The notes beneath the pieces were generated by a model. That model saw only the letters and a program-made list of their open reading frames with translations, did not search any database and was not told the origin of the DNA. Made by a program: the position numbers and the translations under genes. Below, piece by piece: positions 6,625 to 10,209 of a stretch of 10,209 bases of DNA. Each line of letters opens with the position of its first letter. Position 1 is the stretch's first letter. The stretch spans positions 1 to 10,209 of the forward strand of contig JAADIN010000125.1 in NCBI GenBank assembly GCA_013151315.1, in the 5' to 3' direction. Origin of the DNA: Planctomycetota bacterium (GTDB taxonomy: Bacteria > Planctomycetota > Planctomycetia > Pirellulales > Lacipirellulaceae).

Positions 6625-7368
6625 TCACGACGAACTCAAAAAATCTCGCACCACCTCGCCGCCCGCGAGGGTGCAAGCTTCGGTCTTCGAGTACCAGGAT
6701 TTGATACAACACATCTCGTTGAGGACGCTGAGCTGCGAATCAGCAGGGAACGCGACGCGAAGTTTCGCCTCGCTCGCTGCTTGCCGCATTTCGTTGGTGG
6801 ATGTCCAGTTGAGAGCGACGATCTGGTTGATCGACGGCTTGTCCGACTGCCAACTAGGGATTACTCGATGGGTGTAAACTCGCGTGAGTTGCTCGCTCGG
6901 TTGCTGCGTTTTATTCTCTGCCACGCGAAATGTGGCGTCCAGCAGCGTTGAGCCATCATGCACGAGTTTGCTGCTGCATCGGTCCCCCTCACGTTCAAGG
7001 GAGATGGAATCGGCAAACCTCTTTGGAAACCCCCAGACTTCGCGGCCGATCGTGATTGGCAACGACTCGTCGAGAAACATGGCCAAACTAAAAAGCCCTT
7101 GCTTCCCATCGTAGGTGACGGGCACGAAGAGGCCTACCTCGCGATAGGGGAGCAGCAGCGGCTTGGCTGCCCCAATGTGGACGAAGTAAATCCAGAGGAC
7201 TCCGTCGGCATTGGTTTCGAGTGGCTCGGGCACGAGGGATGCCAGGACTTGGCTGGGCAAGGTGCAGAGAAAGTTGCTGCCTTCAAGTGGCCCCAACCGA
7301 TATGGCGGCGGGGGGTACTCGGGCATCAGCATTGGCATGCTGTAGGGGCCATTTTCTTTTCGTGTCAT
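6625..7368 (-). CDS. Acetoacetate decarboxylase-like protein
   Basis: The product is 247 residues, close to the roughly 245 of classical acetoacetate decarboxylases. Seen: PLEGSNFLCTLPSQVLASLVPEPLE near the N-terminus, the acidic motif PYREVGLFVPVTYDG with E77, and IGREVWGFPKRFAD at 107-120, whose K116 sits where the family's Schiff-base lysine lies. Classical members decarboxylate acetoacetate to acetone; many relatives in this superfamily instead act as aldolases or dehydratases on other keto acids, so the substrate is left open. ATG 7368 is the start; no strong ribosome site is visible. Upstream, 22 bases away, lies the 154-bp palindromic element that separates it from the class IV aminotransferase gene. 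Its end converges on rpiB. A degraded end of the same element lies on the other side (6516), so this gene is bracketed by related repeats. Confidence 0.88.
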   Translation of the reverse strand: MTRKENGPYSMPMLMPEYPPPPYRLGPLEGSNFLCTLPSQVLASLVPEPLETNADGVLWIYFVHIGAAKPLLLPYREVGLFVPVTYDGKQGLFSLAMFLDESLPITIGREVWGFPKRFADSISLEREGDRCSSKLVHDGSTLLDATFRVAENKTQQPSEQLTRVYTHRVIPSWQSDKPSINQIVALNWTSTNEMRQAASEAKLRVAFPADSQLSVLNEMCCIKSWYSKTEACTLAGGEVVRDFLSSS

Positions 7369-7390
7369 TGTACTTTTTCGTGTTATTGGG

Positions 7391-7544
7391 CTAGTGCTTT
7401 GTCACGGCTAAGAATTGGGATTATGAATGTGAGCCGCAACGCGCTAGCGTCGGGTCTAGGGGCATACCGCTACGCATCGCAACCCGCGGCTAGCGCCGTG
7501 CGGCTCACACTTCATCCTAAAATTAAGCTATGACAAAGCACTAG
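7391..7544. mobile_element. 154-bp MITE-like palindromic element
   Basis: The ends are perfect inverted repeats CTAGTGCTTTGTCA (7391-7404) and its complement (7531-7544). Inside, 11 bp (7428-7438 with 7499-7509), 8 bp (7441-7448 with 7489-7496) and 4 bp (7452-7455 with 7482-7485) also pair, so nearly the whole element folds into one long imperfect hairpin with a 26-base loop. It encodes nothing. CTAG at each outer edge may be part of the ends or a target duplication. Its right end supplies the TAG stop of the aminotransferase gene (7541-7543). It may be a non-autonomous transposon moved in trans; no transposase is in the window. Confidence 0.75.
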
Positions 7545-8443
7545 TTCCTCGTTGCAAAACGGCTTGCTTGCTCACTAATTTCTACGCCGACCCGCTTGCT
7601 CCAAGCGGCAAGTAGTTTTTTGAAGAGAGGCCCCGGAGTTCCTTCGCCAAGCGGGCGGCTATTAAGGCGTACGATAGGCAGTAGGCAGCTCGAGGTGCTA
7701 GTAAAAAACGCCTCGTCTGCGGTGTTCAATTTTTCTGGAGATAAATCTTCCTCGCAATGCGGAATCCCCAGCGAATCGGCCAACTCGAAGAGGACTTGTT
7801 GGCTTACTCCAGGCAATACCTTGCAGCGGCGCGGAGTCACAAGTCCCTGATCGGCGAAATAGGCGACCACGTTGGCCGTGGTGCCTTCGCCCACGTTGCC
7901 CTCGCCGTCGAGTAAGATCGCTTTTGCACCGGGCGATTGAGAATCCGCTTCTTGGTCGGCAAGATAATAGTGCATCCGGCTACGGCATTTGAGCTCGGTA
8001 GGCCAACACTCCGAGGGGACTTGGCGAACCTCGACGACCACGGCTTCAACGCCGGTTTCATAATCCCGGGCCCAATCGCAAAAGGACAAAGGGTGGCCGT
8101 GGACGCAAACGGTTGGCTGTCTCGCGTCGCGAGTTTGGCCTGGAGTGATGAATACAACGATACCGCAGTCGTCGTCGGCACCAACGAGCGACGGGTTGCG
8201 AGGAAAGAACCCATCGCAGGCGATGGCCACTTGCTGGCCGATCGCTTCTGCGTCCCAGCCGACAATTTCGAGTGATCGCTGCAATCTTTGGAGATGGTCG
8301 TCGAGACGAAAAATTTTTCCCGAGAAGGTGCGCATCCGTTCAACGACGGTCGCTCCGAGCAGGAAGCCCAGGTCGTCGATCGGGAGGCATAAAGGGGGAG
8401 AGGGAACCCATCGTCCGTTGAGGTATGCTGTAGTGTCTGCCAT
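7541..8443 (-). CDS. Class IV PLP-dependent aminotransferase (branched-chain / aminodeoxychorismate lyase / D-amino-acid type)
   Basis: The 300-residue protein has the class IV fold-type pattern: DDLGFLLGATVVERMRTFSG at 23-42, RLDDHLQRL at 46-54 with the phosphate-binding arginine, ELKCRSRMHYYLAD at 150-163 with K152 as the expected Schiff-base lysine, GNVGEGTTANV at 182-192 with E185 contacting the pyridine nitrogen, LPGVSQQ at 210-216 and TSTSSCLLPI at 248-257. Members include branched-chain aminotransferases, D-amino-acid aminotransferases and 4-amino-4-deoxychorismate lyase; the motifs here do not separate them, so no symbol is given. The start ATG 8443 lies inside a 7-bp hairpin with GGGGA in its loop. 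The stop TAG is part of the repeat element at 7391-7544, so the last residues (ATRN) may have been set by its insertion. No folate or branched-chain genes lie nearby to settle the role. Confidence 0.9.
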   Translation of the reverse strand: MADTTAYLNGRWVPSPPLCLPIDDLGFLLGATVVERMRTFSGKIFRLDDHLQRLQRSLEIVGWDAEAIGQQVAIACDGFFPRNPSLVGADDDCGIVVFITPGQTRDARQPTVCVHGHPLSFCDWARDYETGVEAVVVEVRQVPSECWPTELKCRSRMHYYLADQEADSQSPGAKAILLDGEGNVGEGTTANVVAYFADQGLVTPRRCKVLPGVSQQVLFELADSLGIPHCEEDLSPEKLNTADEAFFTSTSSCLLPIVRLNSRPLGEGTPGPLFKKLLAAWSKRVGVEISEQASRFATRN

Positions 8444-8459
8444 GTCCCCAATATGGCAG
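8437..8459 (-). promoter_or_regulatory. Hairpin over the start codon of the aminotransferase gene
   Basis: On the minus strand CTGCCAT and ATGGCAG (8453-8459 and 8437-8443) pair over 7 bp around a 9-base loop. The start codon ATG is the first three bases of the 3' arm, and the only purine-rich stretch (GGGGA) lies in the loop, 1 base before the ATG. Such a structure would hide the start codon. A chance 7-bp repeat is also possible. Confidence 0.3.
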
Positions 8460-8764
8460 CTTGGGCACCGAGCGCGTAGGGCCTGGCAAAAACGATTTCA
8501 GGTAACCCATCAGCCAAGTGAAGTAGGGATAGCCACAAAAAACACAAAAAGGTTTCTTTAGCCACGGACGAAACACGGATTGAACACAGATTTTGGATAA
8601 CGTAGCAGAAGCAAACTCCTTTTCTTATCCGTGTTTCCTCTGTGTTCAATCCGTGGCTATTCAAAATTTGAAAGTACGTAACTATTCAGCCATCTGCCAC
8701 CCAGGCGTGTTCAAAATCTTTCATTTCGTGAACGGTTACGAGATTTTTTCCTAACGCCTAACGA
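8444..8764. repeat. Repeat-filled gap between hydrolase and aminotransferase genes
   Basis: No gene is apparent in these 321 bases. They hold, in order: two copies of a CACAAAAA-type nonamer (8534-8551); an inverted pair of CACGGATTGAACACAGA (8574-8590 with 8639-8655), with outer arms TAGCCACGGA (8559-8568 with 8650-8659) and inner GGATAA/TTATCC (8595-8600 with 8625-8630); a palindrome TTCAAA-A-TTTGAA (8660-8672); CGTAAC (8677-8682) facing GTTACG (8735-8740); and the start of the CTAACGN heptamer array. Several are in the style of short dispersed repeats. I see no promoter for the aminotransferase that I would defend. Confidence 0.75.
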
Positions 8765-8778
8765 CTAACGACTAATCG
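8751..8778. repeat. CTAACGN heptamer tandem repeat over the hydrolase stop codon
   Basis: Four adjacent heptamers begin at 8751, 8758, 8765 and 8772: CTAACGC, CTAACGA, CTAACGA and a divergent CTAATCG. The third unit contains the TAG stop of the hydrolase gene on the minus strand (8765-8767), and its last residues (ISR) are encoded by the repeat. Every unit offers TAG in one frame, so repeat expansion would keep or move the stop. Confidence 0.7.
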
Positions 8779-9745
8779 CTATTTTGACATCCGACGCGAG
8801 CAGCTCTTGCCAAATCGCTCTCATCTTTCCTGAGACGGCGAGATAATCGACCAACGAATGGTTGCGGCCGACCGAGTGAGTGCAATCGACGAGCTTGATG
8901 CGTTGCCTTGCGTAGCCCAGGGTTTGTGGCTGCGACACGCCACGCATGCCAAGCGCATGGGTACGACCGCGACCATTGCTCAAATGGTAGAATCGCATGA
9001 TCGGGTCCAACTGGTTGGTCGAGATCACCAATCGCTCAACTTGAGATAGGGCGCGTCCGTGGAAGTGGCCTGGCTGAATCCAATTGGCGTCGAAGGCTGC
9101 AGCCAACAGGGCGACGCGGAATGGTTGGGGCTGAGGGTGGATGCGCTGATCGAGTTTCAAACCGCCGAGCGATCCGCCGCCCAGAACATGCATGGCTCCG
9201 CTGGCGATGCGTGCGCCAAAACTATAACCCAGCACAGAAACTCGCGACGGGGCCGGGAGTTGATCCAAGAACCAGGCAAGTTGCCAGGCTGCGGGGCGAG
9301 TCCGATGGGCTTTTGCTTGGTAGTCTTTAATCGGTCCTGGGATGGGGGTCGAGGGCCAGGACCAGATGATGAATCGAATGGGTTCGTTCAACTTCCCACA
9401 ACGGGCCATCGAACGATACATTTGCATCCCTTGCAAGCGATCTTTGCCGCGCGCGACGCGGTTTCCGTGGATGTAGATGACCGTTGGACGCTCTGCGATG
9501 GAATCGGAAACAAGGTCGCGCCAGTCGCGCGATTTCCACCGAGGTTCGTGTCGTGGAGTCGCGAGATACTGTTCGCACAGCAAACAGTTACTCATCGCGT
9601 TGCCATGACAAACCGTGCCAACCGAACGTGTGCTGAGCAGAAAAATTTCGTCGCCAGCAAGAACCGGCTGCAGGGCACTTAGCACAAAGCCTAGTGCCGC
9701 GAGTGTCCGCGCACCGTTACCTAGTCGTTCGATTGCAGGGATCAT
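8765..9745 (-). CDS. Exported alpha/beta hydrolase
   Basis: This 326-residue protein starts with a signal peptide (about residues 1-31: RTLAALGFVLSALQPVLAG). The mature part has an alpha/beta-hydrolase layout: IYIHGNR at 90-96 as oxyanion loop, GYSFGA at 173-178 with the nucleophile S175, a candidate acid D247 in STNQLDPIMRF, and H296 in GRNHSLVDYL. A short region after the signal holds C46, C54 and C57, which may form disulphides or bind metal. Lipases, esterases and peptidases share this layout, so the substrate is unknown. The start ATG 9745 gives the signal peptide directly; the best purine stretch (GGAG) is about 16 bases upstream, too far for a normal ribosome site. The stop codon lies in the heptamer repeat at 8751-8778, so the C-terminus may have been altered by that repeat. 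The gap downstream is filled with repeats, so linkage to the aminotransferase gene is uncertain. Confidence 0.82.
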   Translation of the reverse strand: MIPAIERLGNGARTLAALGFVLSALQPVLAGDEIFLLSTRSVGTVCHGNAMSNCLLCEQYLATPRHEPRWKSRDWRDLVSDSIAERPTVIYIHGNRVARGKDRLQGMQMYRSMARCGKLNEPIRFIIWSWPSTPIPGPIKDYQAKAHRTRPAAWQLAWFLDQLPAPSRVSVLGYSFGARIASGAMHVLGGGSLGGLKLDQRIHPQPQPFRVALLAAAFDANWIQPGHFHGRALSQVERLVISTNQLDPIMRFYHLSNGRGRTHALGMRGVSQPQTLGYARQRIKLVDCTHSVGRNHSLVDYLAVSGKMRAIWQELLASDVKIAISR

Positions 9746-10026
9746 GAGCTTGGGGAGGAAAACTCCAGAATTGCCAACCGTGACACCTCAGATCAATTTT
9801 TCCGTGCGCGTGGCTGCCGCGCCTCGATCTGGTCTTCCGGAAGTGTAGCATTTTTTATGCGCGCGTGAGGGACGGTTGTGGCGAAAAAAAATCCGCTGTT
9901 GGATTTGCACATCATCGAGAGTGATGTAGAGTTGCTTGGCTCGCCACCAGCGCAACGAAGAGCGAAGCAGCCATCCCGCCTACACCGCCCCACAAAGCTG
10001 GGCGCCCTCCTGTGGAGTATACGATC
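9746..10026. other. Divergent intergenic region
   Basis: This gap lies between the minus-strand hydrolase and the plus-strand lipoprotein and should hold both promoters. Visible: GCGCG facing CGCGC (9806-9810 with 9818-9822), the palindrome CTTCCGGAAG (9834-9843), and ACATCA facing TGATGT (9909-9914 with 9922-9927). The last lies between a weak plus-strand -35 TTGCAC (9905-9910) and -10 TAGAGT (9927-9932), spacing 16, so it could be an operator. None of these is strong, and no minus-strand promoter stands out. Confidence 0.3.
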
Positions 10027-10209
10027 ATGAGGAAAATGCTAGTTCTATTGACCTTAGCTGTTGTGACGGCTAGCAGTGTAGGATGCGCTAGTCGTTGCCG
10101 GAATTTGTTCCGTCGCGGATCGCCTTGCTTGGGAACCGCGAGAGTCGCTCCCGCGATGCTCGCTGGTCCGATGGCAATCGCTTCCCCGGTTCGAGTGCCC
10201 GCTCCTGGG
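10027..10209 (+). CDS. Small Cys/Arg-rich lipoprotein (N-terminal part, runs off the right edge)
   Basis: Sixty-one codons are visible before the window ends. The start MRKMLVLLTLAVVTASS is a typical signal peptide and SSVGCAS gives a lipobox with C20 as the acylated residue. A short basic, cysteine-containing stretch follows (C24 and C34, with RNLFRRG between), then a Pro/Ala/Val-rich segment with no domain I recognise. The start is well supported: GGAG at 10014-10017 lies 9 bases before ATG 10027. Short lipoproteins of this make-up, with a Cys/Arg motif then low-complexity Pro-rich sequence, are in my experience frequent in planctomycetes, but I cannot name a family. It would sit in the membrane facing the periplasmic side. 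The function is unknown and the C-terminus is unseen. Confidence 0.8.
   Translation, partial: MRKMLVLLTLAVVTASSVGCASRCRNLFRRGSPCLGTARVAPAMLAGPMAIASPVRVPAPG

Noticed and set aside
7837..8664. Minus-strand 275-codon frame overlapping the aminotransferase gene
   Set aside because: It is the same strand in another frame; the aminotransferase frame carries all the catalytic motifs and this one carries none.
5931..8778. CRISPR array
   Set aside because: Repeats occur as tandem units without spacers or as inverted pairs; there are no regularly spaced direct repeats of 25-40 bases and no cas genes.
9059..9682. Plus-strand 207-codon frame opposite the hydrolase
   Set aside because: It is antisense to the hydrolase, which has a signal peptide, GYSFGA and a catalytic His; this frame shows no recognisable domain.

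Overview
The window most resembles a chromosomal segment of a planctomycete (Pirellulales-like). The reasons are a large membrane-anchored VWA/glutamine-amidotransferase-like protein beside a MoxR ATPase, a short Cys/Arg-rich lipoprotein at the right edge, many genes with poor or no Shine-Dalgarno sequence, and gaps packed with palindromes and short tandem repeats. The phylum call is inference from protein style; no rRNA or other marker gene is present. I see no phage, CRISPR, toxin-antitoxin or conjugation genes.

Layout. (1) 1-3579, minus strand: a VWA gene in two overlapping frames (3579 to 2683, then 2686 to 527), then the start of a MoxR AAA+ ATPase (436, running off the left edge). The two VWA pieces read as one protein of about 1,017 residues broken by a single-base frameshift near 2739-2752. 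(2) 3580-3712: a perfect 27-bp inverted repeat. (3) 3713-4651, minus: an NHL-propeller lipoprotein. (4) 4652-4802: a divergent promoter region with overlapping -10 boxes. (5) 4803-6509, plus: a fusion of threonylcarbamoyl-AMP synthase (Sua5/YrdC) with a low-molecular-weight phosphatase, then rpiB; a GATTAN hexamer array lies between them. (6) 6625-9745, minus: an acetoacetate-decarboxylase-like protein, a class IV PLP aminotransferase and a secreted alpha/beta hydrolase. Their gaps hold a 154-bp MITE-like palindrome (7391-7544), a cluster of mixed repeats (8444-8764) and a solo copy of the MITE end (6516). (7) 10027 to the right edge, plus: the start of a small lipoprotein.

How the genes work together. 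VWA plus MoxR is the usual pairing of a chaperone ATPase with a metal-binding VWA partner at the membrane. YrdC, LMW phosphatase and RpiB repeat the order of the B. subtilis ywlC-ywlE-ywlF (rpiB) neighbourhood, with the first two fused here. The three minus-strand genes on the right are separated by repeat-filled gaps and give no clear shared pathway.

I find no convincing new defence or mobile system. The points most worth a second look are the repeat elements that supply the stop codons of two neighbouring genes, the frameshifted VWA gene and the YrdC-phosphatase fusion.
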